Shown in pieces: positions 23,601 through 32,461 of a stretch of 64,000 nucleotides of DNA. The notes beneath the pieces were generated by a model. That model was not told the DNA's origin and did no database searches. It was given only the letters and a program-made list of their open reading frames with translations. The stretch is taken from contig CAMPIX010000011.1 in NCBI GenBank assembly GCA_946886565.1, forward strand, positions 8,789 to 72,788, in the 5' to 3' direction. The translations under genes were made by a program, and so were the position numbers. Each line of letters starts with the position of its first letter. The stretch's first letter is position 1. The DNA comes from an uncultured Altererythrobacter sp. (GTDB lineage: Bacteria > Pseudomonadota > Alphaproteobacteria > Sphingomonadales > Sphingomonadaceae).

Positions 23601-26456
23601 ATGGCAGACAAGCAGCATCTCTACCTGGTCGACGGTTCGAGCTATATCTTCCGGGCGTACCACCGGCTTCCGCCGCTCACCGATCCCGAGGGAACGCCGG
23701 TGGGCGCTGTCTATGGCTATACCACGATGCTGTGGAAGCTCGCCGACGATCTCGACAAGGCCGAAGGGCCCACCCACCTCGCGGTGATTCTCGACAAGGG
23801 TTCGACCAGCTTCCGCAACGACATCTACTCGGAATACAAGGCGAATCGGCCCGATCCGCCCGAAGACCTCGTGCCGCAGTTCCCGCTGATTCGCGACGCC
23901 ACCCGCGCCTTCAGCCTGCCGTGCATCGAGGAAGACGGGCTCGAGGCGGACGATCTGATCGCGAGCTATGCCCGCGAAGCGACGCGCAAGGGCTGGGACG
24001 TGACGATCGTTTCGTCGGACAAGGACCTGATGCAACTGGTCGGCAAGTGCGCCGAACCGGACGACGGTGTCGACGGGGGTTGCATCGACATGCTCGACAC
24101 GATGAAAAACCAGCGGATCGGGGTGCCCGAGGTGGTCGAGAAGTTCGGCGTTCCGCCCGAACTGGTGGGCGACGTACTCGCGCTGATGGGCGATTCGGTC
24201 GACAACGTGCCCGGTATCTACGGCATCGGGCCGAAGACCGCCTCCAAGCTGATCGTCGAGCACGGCAGCCTCACCGCCGCGCTCGACGCAGCACCGGCGA
24301 TGAAGAAATCCAAGCTGCAGGAGCGGCTGGTCGAGGGGCGCGCGATGGCCGATCTCAGCCGGGTGCTGGTGCAGTTGAAAGAGGACTGCCCGCTGCCGAT
24401 GGCGCTCGACGAGTTCCGTCTGAAGAGCATCCCGCACGAACCGCTCGCGGCCTTTCTCGAGAAGCACGGCTTCACCAGCCTGCTGCGGCGGCTCGGCGCG
24501 GGCAGCGGCAGTCCCGGCCGGCCCACAGAGCTCGACCCGGCCAAACCGGTCAACAAAGGCGCCGAGGCCTCGCCCGACGGCAACCGCCAGCCGCTGCCCG
24601 AGCTGCCCGCGGTCGACCGCAGCGCCTACGAGTGCGTCCAGACCGCCGAGCGGCTCGAGCACTGGATCGCCCGCGCCTTCGCCGCGGGGCTGGTGGCGAT
24701 CGACACCGAGACCAGCGCACTCGATGCGATGCGCGCCGATCTCGCCGGCATCAGCCTCGCGCTCGGGGCGAACGATGCCTGCTACATCCCGCTCGGCCAC
24801 GGCGGCAGCGACATGTTTGCCGAGAAGCCCGAACAAGTGGCGCGCGAGACCGCGCTGACCATGCTCAAGCCGCTGCTGGAGAGCCCGGCGGTGTGCAAGG
24901 TCGGGCAGAACATCAAGTACGACCTCAACGTCCTCGCGCGGCACGGGATCGCGATGGCGCCGGTCGACGACACGATGATCGTCTCGTTCGCGCTCGACGC
25001 GGGCCGCAGTCTCGACGGCATCGGCGGCGGCCACGGGATGGACGAGCTGTCCGAGCGCCACCTCGGCCATACCACGCTGACGTTCAAGGACATCTGCGGC
25101 AGCGGCAAGAAGGCGATCCCGTTCGGCGAAGTCCCGCTCGATCGCGCGACCGAATACGCGGCCGAGGACGCCGACGTAACCTGGCGGCTCCATTGCCACC
25201 TGAAGCCGCGCCTCGCGACCGAAGGCGGCTCACGCATCTACGAACGGGTCGACCGCCCGCTGATCCCGGTGGTCGCGGCGATGGAGCGCCACGGGATCAA
25301 GGTCGACAAGGCGCAACTCGGCCGGTTGTCGGAGGAATTCGCCGCCGAGACCGGCAAGCTCGAGGCCGAGATCCACGGAATCGCCGGCGCCCAGTTCACC
25401 ATCGGCAGCCCCAAGCAACTGGGCGACGTGCTGTTCGACAGGATGGGCTACAAGGGCGGGCGCAAGGGCAAGAGCGGGCAATACTCGACCGACCAGGCGA
25501 TCCTCGAGCGGCTGTCCGCGCAAGGCGCCGAGATCGCCGACAAGGTGCTCGAATGGCGCCAGCTGACCAAGCTCAAGAGCACCTATACCGACGCGCTCCA
25601 GGCCGCGATCAACCCCGATACCGGCCGCGTGCATACAAGCTACAGCCTGGTCGGCGCGCAGACCGGGCGGCTGAGCTCGACCGATCCCAACTTGCAAAAC
25701 ATCCCCATCCGCACCGAGATCGGGCGCCAGATCCGCGACGCCTTCGTGGCCGAAGAGGGCAATGTGCTGCTCGCGGCCGACTATTCGCAGATCGAGCTGC
25801 GCCTCGCCGCGCACATGGCCGACGTGCCCGAGCTGAAGCAGGCCTTCGCCAACGGCGAAGACATCCACGCGCGCACCGCGAGCGAGATGTTCGGCGAAGT
25901 CACCCGCGACACCCGCGCGCGCGCCAAGACGATCAACTTCGCGATCCTCTACGGCATCAGCCGCTGGGGTTTGGGCGCGCGGCTCAAGGTCGAGCCGGAC
26001 GAGGCGCAGGCGATGATCGACACCTATTTCCAGCGCTTCCCGGGCATCCAGCGCTATATCCTGGAAACGCTCGAGACCGTGCGCGAGTGCGGCTATTCGC
26101 AAACGCTATTCGGGCGCAAGACCTGGTTCCCGCGGATCGGATCGAAGAACCAAGCCGAGCGCCAAGGGAGCGAGCGCGCCGCGATCAACGCGCCGATCCA
26201 GGGCACCAGCGCCGACATCATCAAGCGCGCGATGGCGCGCATGACAACCGCGCTCGAAGACGCCGGTCTCGGGCACGTGCGGATGCTGTTGCAGGTGCAC
26301 GACGAACTGGTGTTCGAGCTGCCCGAGGGCGACGTCGCCGCCGCTTCCCCGGTGATCGAACGGGTGATGGCCGACGCCGCGCTGCCTGCGGTCGCGCTCG
26401 ACGTCCCGCTCGGGATCGAGATCGGTTCGGGCCCGAGCTGGGGCGCCGCGCATTGA
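23601..26456 (+). CDS. polA: DNA polymerase I
   Basis: 951 residues with all three domains. The 5'-3' exonuclease domain occupies residues 1-300 (SSDKDLMQLV, GIGPKTASKLI). A proofreading 3'-5' exonuclease lies at about 355-550 with an intact AIDTETSALD (metal-binding Asp and Glu near residue 367). The polymerase domain has motif A DYSQIELR (~726), motif B AKTINFAILYGIS (~772) and motif C QVHDELVFE (~898). It acts in Okazaki-fragment maturation and repair. The start MADKQHLYL is chosen because upstream codons to 23502 are unrelated. Its stop overlaps the TTG start of a histidine kinase by three bases. Confidence 0.97.
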   Translation: MADKQHLYLVDGSSYIFRAYHRLPPLTDPEGTPVGAVYGYTTMLWKLADDLDKAEGPTHLAVILDKGSTSFRNDIYSEYKANRPDPPEDLVPQFPLIRDATRAFSLPCIEEDGLEADDLIASYAREATRKGWDVTIVSSDKDLMQLVGKCAEPDDGVDGGCIDMLDTMKNQRIGVPEVVEKFGVPPELVGDVLALMGDSVDNVPGIYGIGPKTASKLIVEHGSLTAALDAAPAMKKSKLQERLVEGRAMADLSRVLVQLKEDCPLPMALDEFRLKSIPHEPLAAFLEKHGFTSLLRRLGAGSGSPGRPTELDPAKPVNKGAEASPDGNRQPLPELPAVDRSAYECVQTAERLEHWIARAFAAGLVAIDTETSALDAMRADLAGISLALGANDACYIPLGHGGSDMFAEKPEQVARETALTMLKPLLESPAVCKVGQNIKYDLNVLARHGIAMAPVDDTMIVSFALDAGRSLDGIGGGHGMDELSERHLGHTTLTFKDICGSGKKAIPFGEVPLDRATEYAAEDADVTWRLHCHLKPRLATEGGSRIYERVDRPLIPVVAAMERHGIKVDKAQLGRLSEEFAAETGKLEAEIHGIAGAQFTIGSPKQLGDVLFDRMGYKGGRKGKSGQYSTDQAILERLSAQGAEIADKVLEWRQLTKLKSTYTDALQAAINPDTGRVHTSYSLVGAQTGRLSSTDPNLQNIPIRTEIGRQIRDAFVAEEGNVLLAADYSQIELRLAAHMADVPELKQAFANGEDIHARTASEMFGEVTRDTRARAKTINFAILYGISRWGLGARLKVEPDEAQAMIDTYFQRFPGIQRYILETLETVRECGYSQTLFGRKTWFPRIGSKNQAERQGSERAAINAPIQGTSADIIKRAMARMTTALEDAGLGHVRMLLQVHDELVFELPEGDVAAASPVIERVMADAALPAVALDVPLGIEIGSGPSWGAAH

Positions 26457-27730
26457 TCCGGGCCCGGCTCCGCCCGCGTCTGCGCCGGGCGCATCTCGCG
26501 AACCTCGCGGTGCTGGGGATGATCGCGCTCACCGTGTTCATGGCGATCTTTTTCGTGTTTCAGACGATCGAGGCCGAGCGCAGCGAACGCGCGCAGATGC
26601 GCACGACGAGCGAGATTCTGCTCGAACTGCGCAACATCACCCGCGCCGCGCTCAATGGCGAGACCGGTCAGCGGGGCTATCTCCTGACGCTCGACCGCCG
26701 CTATCTCGGGCCCTACCTCGTCGGGCGCGAGCAGTACCCGGCGGCGATGGCGCGTCTGCGCGAACAGGTCGGCCCCGACGCGACCCCGCGCCAGCAGGAA
26801 CTGCTCGACGAGATCGAGATGCTCGGCGATTCGAAATTCGCCGAGATGGAGGAAACGGTCGAACTGATCGAGCGCGGCGAAGTGCTCGAGGCGCGCGCGC
26901 GCATCCTCGACAACGAAGGGGCCGAAGTCATGGCCCGGCTGCGCCGCGCGGCGGGCGACATGGAGCAGATCGAGAACCGCATCCTGCTCCGCGCCGCGAG
27001 CGAGACTGCGCGCGCCGAAGGGCGCGTGCTGCCGCTGCTCGGCGCGATCGTGTTCATCCTGCTGGTCGCGCTCGCGCTCGGCTATCGTCTCGTCACACGC
27101 GCCGCGCGGGCCGAGGCCGAGGCGGCGCAGGCAGCCGCGCTCGGCGAAGCGCGCGATCGGGCCGACCTGCTTGCGCGCGAACTCAACCATCGGGTGAAGA
27201 ACCTCTTCGCAGTGATCCTTGCGATCGTGCGCATGAGCGCGAAGGATACGCCCGAGGCGAAGCCGGTAATCGAGCGCATTTCCGACCGCATCCATGCGCT
27301 CCTCACCGCGCACGAGGTCACGCAGGGCACGCTCGAGCGGCCGGTCGCCTCGCTTCGCGCGCTGATCGAGACGACGCTCGCACCCTATCGATCGGACAAG
27401 CTTCCGGCGAAGATCGAGGGCCCCGATATCGACTTGCCTGCCAAGCAAGTCACGCCGCTCGGCCTCGTGCTGCACGAACTCACCACCAACGCGGTCAAAT
27501 ATGGCGCATGGAGCCGGGGCTGCCTGCTCGAAGTGACGTGGCGCAGAGACGACGAGGCGATCGTGATCGAATGGCGCGAGCACTGCGGCGCAGACGCGGC
27601 GGAGCCCGAGCGGCAGGGCTTCGGCAGTATGCTGATGACGAGCGCCGCACGCCAGCTGCGCGGCGAGATTGATCGGCGTTTCGGCGCGAACGGGGTCGAA
27701 GTGACGATCACCGTTCCCACCACCGCCTGA
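26453..27730 (+). CDS. CHASE3-like sensor, HWE-type histidine kinase
   Basis: 425 residues. A transmembrane helix (about 20-38) is followed by a periplasmic four-helix CHASE3-like segment (ALNGETGQRGYLLTLDRRY near residue 65), a second transmembrane helix (about 195-215), and a kinase core with H-box ARELNHRVKNLFAVILAIV (His ~245) and an HATPase region (LGLVLHELTTNAVKYGAWS). VIEWREHCG supplies the Trp-x-Glu of the HWE family common in alphaproteobacteria. The start is TTG overlapping the polA stop as TTGA; no ATG or GTG fits, so translation is probably coupled to polA. The ligand and partner regulator are unknown. Confidence 0.85.
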   Translation: MIRARLRPRLRRAHLANLAVLGMIALTVFMAIFFVFQTIEAERSERAQMRTTSEILLELRNITRAALNGETGQRGYLLTLDRRYLGPYLVGREQYPAAMARLREQVGPDATPRQQELLDEIEMLGDSKFAEMEETVELIERGEVLEARARILDNEGAEVMARLRRAAGDMEQIENRILLRAASETARAEGRVLPLLGAIVFILLVALALGYRLVTRAARAEAEAAQAAALGEARDRADLLARELNHRVKNLFAVILAIVRMSAKDTPEAKPVIERISDRIHALLTAHEVTQGTLERPVASLRALIETTLAPYRSDKLPAKIEGPDIDLPAKQVTPLGLVLHELTTNAVKYGAWSRGCLLEVTWRRDDEAIVIEWREHCGADAAEPERQGFGSMLMTSAARQLRGEIDRRFGANGVEVTITVPTTA

Positions 27731-27783
27731 CCACCCTGCGCGCCGCGCTTGCGTGCACGCGGCCAAGCCAATAGGTCGCGCCC

Positions 27784-28866
27784 ATGTTCGAACGCTACGA
27801 TCCGCGCAACTGGACGATCGCCTGGGACGAGGTCGCAGTCGCCGCCGTCACCGTCTCCGTCGCGGTCGCACTCGCGCTGATCGCGCATCGCGTGCTGTTC
27901 GCGGTGCTCAGCCGGATCGCCCGGATGTCGCACTCCGAGATGGATGGCGTTGTGTTCGAGAAGCTGCGCGCGCCGCTGCGCTGGTCGCTGGTCGCGATCG
28001 CGGTGTCGGTCGTCGGGCAGACCAACCCCAATGTCGAGGCGGTGTGGGCATGGGCAGCGCCGCTCCTGGTGCCGGCGCTGGTCGGTTGGCTGGCCCTTTC
28101 GCTGGTGCGCGCCTTCGCCGCCGGGCTCGAGATGCGCACCGAGCTGTCGTTCGACGCGGTCGCCGCGCGCAGCCGGCGCACGCGGATCGCGATCCTCTCG
28201 CGCGCCGCGGCCTTCGTGATCGTGCTCATCACCATCGCGATGATGCTGCTTGCGATTCCCGGCGTGCGCGACGTGGGGGTGACGCTGATGGCCTCGGCCG
28301 GCCTCGCCGCGCTCGCGGTCGGCGCCGCCGCGCAGCCCGCGCTCAGGTCGCTGATCGGGGGCCTCCAGATGGCGATCACCGAGCCCTTGCGCATCGGCGA
28401 TCTGGTGGTGGTCGAGGGGCACACCGGCCGGGTCGAGGAAATCCGCATGAGCTTCGTGATCGTGCGCACCTGGGACGAGCGCGCGATCGTGGTGCCGACC
28501 AGCTCGTTCCTCGAGCACAGCTTCGAGAACTGGTCGCGCCAGAGCGAGATGCTGAGCGGGCCGGTCTATCTCCACCTCGACCCCGCGACCGAGATCGCGC
28601 CGATCCGCGCCGAGTTCGAGCGCTTCGTCGCCACCCGCAAGGAATGGGACGGGCGCACCGCCGAACTGCTGATGACCGAGGCTTATCCCGAGAGCATCGA
28701 GCTGCGGCTCGGGGTGAGCGCGGCAACGATCGCCGATCTGTGGGTGCTGCGCAGCGACATCCGCGAGCACATGCTCGAATGGCTGCGCACCCACATGCCC
28801 GAAGCGCTGATCCGCCACCGGTTGGGCGTCGAGGAAGCGAACGCGGCGGTGCAGGCGAACAAGTAG
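27784..28866 (+). CDS. MscS family mechanosensitive channel
   Basis: 360 residues with four or five transmembrane helices in the first ~165 residues. The pore-lining helix is VTLMASAGLAALAVGAAAQ, rich in Ala and Gly as in MscS TM3. The conserved beta-domain follows (ITEPLRIGDLVVVEGHTG, then VVPTSSFLEHSFENWSR). Such channels release osmolytes on hypo-osmotic shock in the inner membrane. It starts 53 bases after the kinase gene and may be co-transcribed. It converges with the CDC48-like gene across a hairpin-rich 156-base gap. Confidence 0.92.
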   Translation: MFERYDPRNWTIAWDEVAVAAVTVSVAVALALIAHRVLFAVLSRIARMSHSEMDGVVFEKLRAPLRWSLVAIAVSVVGQTNPNVEAVWAWAAPLLVPALVGWLALSLVRAFAAGLEMRTELSFDAVAARSRRTRIAILSRAAAFVIVLITIAMMLLAIPGVRDVGVTLMASAGLAALAVGAAAQPALRSLIGGLQMAITEPLRIGDLVVVEGHTGRVEEIRMSFVIVRTWDERAIVVPTSSFLEHSFENWSRQSEMLSGPVYLHLDPATEIAPIRAEFERFVATRKEWDGRTAELLMTEAYPESIELRLGVSAATIADLWVLRSDIREHMLEWLRTHMPEALIRHRLGVEEANAAVQANK

Positions 28867-28879
28867 GGGATTTTCGCCT

Positions 28880-29006
28880 CCTCCTCTTCAGAGGAGGGGG
28901 TTGGGGGTGGTGGCGAGCGCAGCGAGCGCCATCAGCACCACCCCGCTGCGACTAGCTTCGCCTTCGGCTCAGCAAGTCTCGCCGCCCCTCCTCTGAAGAG
29001 GAGGGG
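28880..29006. repeat. paired CTCCTCT/AGAGGAG hairpins between convergent genes
   Basis: CCTCCTCT-TC-AGAGGAGG at 28880-28897 and CCCCTCCTCT-GA-AGAGGAGGGG at 28985-29006 are near-mirror hairpins flanking an inner GGGGTGGTG/CACCACCCC inverted pair. The block fills the gap between convergent mscS and the CDC48-like gene. It probably serves as a bidirectional terminator built from dispersed repeats. Confidence 0.6.
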
Positions 29007-29022
29007 CCCTGCAACAGCCCGC

Positions 29023-31329
29023 TCACCCGTGCTTCTTCTCCCGCGTCGGTTCGACCATGCCCTCGCTGATGAAGCCGATCGGCATCGCTTCGGCGGCGCG
29101 CTTCTTCAGTTCGCCGCGCATCTTGCGATACTCGTCCTCCATCTGCGGGGTGACCGTGGCGCGCGAAACGTCGAGCGCCTCGGCGAAATCGGCCGCGGTC
29201 ACCTGATCTACCTCGCCGCCCGCACGCCGCAGCGCGTTGAGGCCCGCGCGGCGGACCACGTCCTCGAGATCGGCGCCGGTGAAGCGGTCGGTCTGACTGG
29301 CGATCGCGGCGAGGTCGACGTCGGGGGCGAGCGGCATGTCCGCGGTATGGATGCCGAGGATCCGCTCGCGGCCGGGCGCGTCGGGCGTGCCGACATAGAC
29401 CAGTTCGTCGAACCGTCCGGGCCGCAGCAGCGCGGGATCGACCAGCGTCGGCCGGTTGGTGGCGCCGATCACCACCACCGACTGGAGCTCCTCGAGTCCG
29501 TCCATCTCGGCGAGGATCGTGTTGACCACGCGCCCGGTCACCTGCGGCTCGCCCTGCCCGCTGCCGCGCGCGGGCACCAGGCTGTCGATCTCGTCGATGA
29601 ACACCACGCAGGGCGCCACCGCGCGGGCGCGCTGGAACATGCGGGCGATCTGCTGCTCGCTCTCGCCGTACCACTTGGAGAGCAGGTCCGAGCTCTTCAT
29701 CGAGATGAAGTTCGCCTCGGCCTCCTTCGCCACCGCCTTGGCCAGCAGGGTCTTGCCCGTGCCCGGCGGGCCGTAGAGCAGGAAGCCCTTGGCGGGGCGG
29801 ATGCCGAGCCGGCGGAAGGCATCGGGGTTCTTGAGCGGCAGCTCGATCCCCTCCTTGAGCATGTCGATCGCCTCGTCGACCCCGCCGATGTCGTCCCAGC
29901 CGACGCGCGGCACCTGGACCATGACCTCGCGCATCGCGCTGGGCTGGATGCGCTTCAGCGCGGAGAGGAAATCCTCGCGCGTGACCGAGAGGTTGTCGAG
30001 CACTTCGGGCGGAATCGTGCGCTCGTCGAGATCGAGCTGTGGCATGATCCGGCGCACCGCGTCGATCGCCGCCTCGCGCGCGAGCGCGGCGAGATCGGCA
30101 CCGACGAACCCGTGCGTCACCCGCGACAGCTCGTCGAGGTCGACCCGGTCGCCGAGCGGCATGCCGCGGGTGTGGATCGCGAGGATCTCGCGCCGGCCCT
30201 TCTCGTCGGGCACGCCGATCACGATCTCGCGGTCGAAGCGGCCGGGCCGGCGCAGCGCCTCGTCGATCGCATCGGGCCGGTTGGTCGCGGCGATCACCAC
30301 GAGGTTCGAGCGCGCCTCGAGCCCATCCATCAGCGTCAGCAGTTGCGCGACCAGCCGCTTCTCCGCCTCGCCGTGGACTTGTGCGCGCTTGGGCGCGATC
30401 GAATCGATCTCGTCGATGAACACGATCGCGGGCGCGGACTTGGTCGCCTGCTCGAACACCTCGCGCAGCCGCTTCTCGCTCTCGCCGTAGCCCGAGCCCA
30501 TGATCTCGGGTCCGTTGATGGTGAAGAACTGCGCGTCGCTCTCGTTCGCGACCGCCTGCGCCAGTCGGGTCTTGCCGGTGCCCGGCGGGCCGTGGAGCAG
30601 CACGCCCTTGGGCGGATCGACCCCGAGCCGGGTGAACAGCTCGGGATAGCGCAGCGGCAGCTCGACCATCTCGCGCAGCTGCTGGATCGTCTCTTCCATG
30701 CCGCCGACGTCATCGTAGTTGACCACCGCGCGGCCCGTCGGCGCTTCCTCGAACTCGGCGCGCAGCTCGACCTCGGTGTTCTCGTCGATATGGACGATGC
30801 CCTTGGGCGCGGTCGAGACCACGCGCAGGCGAATCTGGGTCAGCGCATAGGCGGGGGCGTTGAACATGCGCTGCACTTCGGGCGGCATGTTCTGCACCGG
30901 CTGCTGCCCGGTCGTCGCGACGAGATCGCCCGCGACCAGCGGCTTTCTGAAGAAGTTGCGCTTGAGCGCCTGGGTCGGACCCTGGAGGCGCATTTCGCGG
31001 CTCGCCGGGGCGAACACCACGCGGGTCGCCGGGCGCGATTGAGCCGCCGCGATCCGCACGTGCTCGCCCGAGCCGCATTCGGCGTTGTTGCGCTGGAGCC
31101 CGTCGAGCCGGACCACGTCGAGCGTCTGGTCCTCGTCGTAGGCGGACATGGCGATCGCGGCGGTCGTGCGCTTGCCCTCGATTTCGACCACGTCGCCTTC
31201 GGTGATCCCGAGCGCCTGGAACGCCGAGCGCGAAAGCCGCGCGATCCCGCGTCCGCTTTCCTCCTGCCGCGCCGCCGCCACCTGGAGCCGGACCGCCTTG
31301 TCTTCTACCGCCGCGTCGACTTCGGCCAT
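29023..31329 (-). CDS. CDC48/VAT-type tandem AAA+ ATPase
   Basis: 768 residues with the full architecture of archaeal/eukaryal CDC48 (p97). An N-terminal double-psi-barrel region spans 1-~200 (AEVDAAVEDKAVRLQVAAAR, ITEGDVVEIEGKR). D1 has Walker A GPPGTGKT near 243 and Walker B FIDEIDSIAPKR near 302. D2 has GPPGTGKT near 518, FIDEIDSLVPARG near 576 and arginine fingers in ALLRPGRFDELVYVG. D1 is followed by the conserved linker and DDIGGVDEAIDMLKEGIELP. Family members unfold or segregate proteins; the bacterial role is unknown. Bacteria normally lack this class, but several alphaproteobacteria carry it, presumably by ancient transfer. Codon use matches the neighbours. Confidence 0.95.
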   Translation of the reverse strand: MAEVDAAVEDKAVRLQVAAARQEESGRGIARLSRSAFQALGITEGDVVEIEGKRTTAAIAMSAYDEDQTLDVVRLDGLQRNNAECGSGEHVRIAAAQSRPATRVVFAPASREMRLQGPTQALKRNFFRKPLVAGDLVATTGQQPVQNMPPEVQRMFNAPAYALTQIRLRVVSTAPKGIVHIDENTEVELRAEFEEAPTGRAVVNYDDVGGMEETIQQLREMVELPLRYPELFTRLGVDPPKGVLLHGPPGTGKTRLAQAVANESDAQFFTINGPEIMGSGYGESEKRLREVFEQATKSAPAIVFIDEIDSIAPKRAQVHGEAEKRLVAQLLTLMDGLEARSNLVVIAATNRPDAIDEALRRPGRFDREIVIGVPDEKGRREILAIHTRGMPLGDRVDLDELSRVTHGFVGADLAALAREAAIDAVRRIMPQLDLDERTIPPEVLDNLSVTREDFLSALKRIQPSAMREVMVQVPRVGWDDIGGVDEAIDMLKEGIELPLKNPDAFRRLGIRPAKGFLLYGPPGTGKTLLAKAVAKEAEANFISMKSSDLLSKWYGESEQQIARMFQRARAVAPCVVFIDEIDSLVPARGSGQGEPQVTGRVVNTILAEMDGLEELQSVVVIGATNRPTLVDPALLRPGRFDELVYVGTPDAPGRERILGIHTADMPLAPDVDLAAIASQTDRFTGADLEDVVRRAGLNALRRAGGEVDQVTAADFAEALDVSRATVTPQMEDEYRKMRGELKKRAAEAMPIGFISEGMVEPTREKKHG

Positions 31330-31449
31330 CCGCCGCTACTCCCTGTCCATTCGCTGAGATTACCGCTCCTAGCTAGGGAGGGATTACTGCGAGTCAAATG
31401 AACGAGCGGGCCATCGGTGCCGAGACGCGACAGCTCGCCAGCGGACAAG

Positions 31450-31480
31450 AAAAAAGGCCCGGTCACGAGGACCGGGCCTT
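31450..31480 (-). terminator. strong intrinsic terminator reading leftward
   Basis: On the minus strand AAGGCCCGGTC pairs with GACCGGGCCTT (31480-31470 with 31464-31454, loop of five) and is followed by six T residues (positions 31455-31450). It must terminate a minus-strand transcript arising in 31481-31740, where no recognised gene exists. Confidence 0.85.
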
Positions 31481-31585
31481 GAAAGTCTTGGGAGAGGATG
31501 CCTGAAAGGCCCGTCCTATTTGCGTTGCGAAGTGAAATTGTGCAAGTGCGAAAAGCGCATTCGATGTTGCAAAATGCGCAATCAT
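31463..31585 (-). CDS. candidate 40-residue small ORF or sRNA region
   Basis: A minus-strand frame starts with ATG at 31585, eight to nine bases after GGGAG, and ends in the terminator hairpin (TGA at 31465-31463). The product would begin MIAHFATSNALFALAQ and end in FKARSS; it resembles nothing I know. The terminator makes a transcript likely, but whether it is translated or is a small RNA cannot be decided. Its upstream region overlaps TGC-rich palindromes that face scoA. Confidence 0.25.
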   Translation of the reverse strand: MIAHFATSNALFALAQFHFATQIGRAFQASSPKTFKARSS

Positions 31586-31669
31586 TCCGTTGCACTCCCT
31601 GTTTTTATGTCATTTTTATTGCATCACGGAAGGCTTGACGACCGCGCGATGTTGCGATGCAGCATTGCA
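31567..31669. promoter_or_regulatory. TGC-rich palindromes in the scoA upstream region
   Basis: TGCGATGC-A-GCATTGCA (31653-31669) is a near-perfect inverted repeat lying 12 bases downstream of a TTGACG -35-like hexamer (31635-31640). TTGC-N7-GCAA lies at 31567-31581. The form recalls TGC-rich operators of PhaR, the polyhydroxybutyrate regulator. A 12-base block TGCAAGTGCGAA (31541-31552) recurs upstream of hbd. Confidence 0.4.
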
Positions 31670-31738
31670 TTCGAATGCGCTGCGGGGGTGACAGGCGCGG
31701 TCCGCGGTGCTTAACAGCGGGGCCAGCACGGAGGACCG

Positions 31739-32461
31739 ATGAACAAGCTCTATCCCGACGCCGCCGCCGCCCTCGACGGGCTGCTGAAGGACGACATGCT
31801 GATCGCCGCCGGGGGCTTCGGCCTGTGCGGCATCCCCGAGCGCCTGCTCGACGCGATCCGCGACAGCGGGGTCAAGGGGCTGACCTTCTGCAGCAACAAC
31901 GCGGGAATCGACAACGAGGGTATCGGCAAGCTGCTGCGCACGCAGCAGGTGAAGAAGATGATCTCGTCCTACGTCGGCGAGAACAAGGAGTTCGAGCGCC
32001 AGTTCCTCTCGGGCGAGCTCGAGGTCGAGTTCTGCCCGCAAGGGACGCTCGCCGAGCGCATGCGCGCGGGGGGCGCGGGCATTCCGGGGTTCTACACCAG
32101 GACCGGCGTCGGCACCCAGGTGGCCGAGGGCAAGGAGGTCAAGAGCTTCGCCAATCACGACGGGCAGATGGAGGATTACATCCTCGAGCGCGGCATCTTC
32201 GCCGACCTGTCGATCGTCAAGGCGTGGAAGGCCGACGAGACCGGCAATCTCGTGTTCCGCAAGACCGCGCGCAACTTCAACCTCCCCGCCGCGACCTGCG
32301 GCAAGGCCTGCGTGGTCGAGGTCGAGGAAGTCGTGCCCGCGGGCAGCCTCGATCCCGACTGCATCCACCTGCCCGGCGTCTACGTCCAGCGCATGGTCCT
32401 CGGCGCGCCTTACGACAAGAAGATCGAATTCCGCACCGTGCGCGAGCGCGAGGCGGCGTGA
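31739..32461 (+). CDS. scoA: 3-oxoacid CoA-transferase subunit A
   Basis: 240 residues of CoA-transferase family I, alpha subunit: MLIAAGGFGLCGIPERLLDAI, TFCSNNAGIDNEGIGKLL and ELEVEFCPQGTLAERMRAGG are characteristic. With ScoB it moves CoA from succinyl-CoA to acetoacetate, giving acetoacetyl-CoA for beta-oxidation or polyhydroxybutyrate turnover. The stop overlaps the next gene (GTGA), so the scoA-lipoprotein-scoB-CaiB genes form one operon. Regulation by the TGC-rich palindromes upstream is suggested. Confidence 0.93.
   Translation: MNKLYPDAAAALDGLLKDDMLIAAGGFGLCGIPERLLDAIRDSGVKGLTFCSNNAGIDNEGIGKLLRTQQVKKMISSYVGENKEFERQFLSGELEVEFCPQGTLAERMRAGGAGIPGFYTRTGVGTQVAEGKEVKSFANHDGQMEDYILERGIFADLSIVKAWKADETGNLVFRKTARNFNLPAATCGKACVVEVEEVVPAGSLDPDCIHLPGVYVQRMVLGAPYDKKIEFRTVREREAA

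Noticed and set aside
23405..26452. Very long +2 frame running across polA into the histidine kinase
   Set aside because: Only its last 425 codons (from TTG 26453) encode a real protein. The part overlapping polA is an Arg-rich shadow, so this is not a polA-kinase fusion.
28870..29010. CRISPR-like array from repeated CTCCTCT units
   Set aside because: There are only two copies, in opposite orientation, with no regular spacers. They are hairpins, not an array.
31139..31329. Suspected recent foreign origin of the CDC48-like gene
   Set aside because: GC content and codon use look like the neighbours and no mobile-element traces flank it; any transfer must be old.
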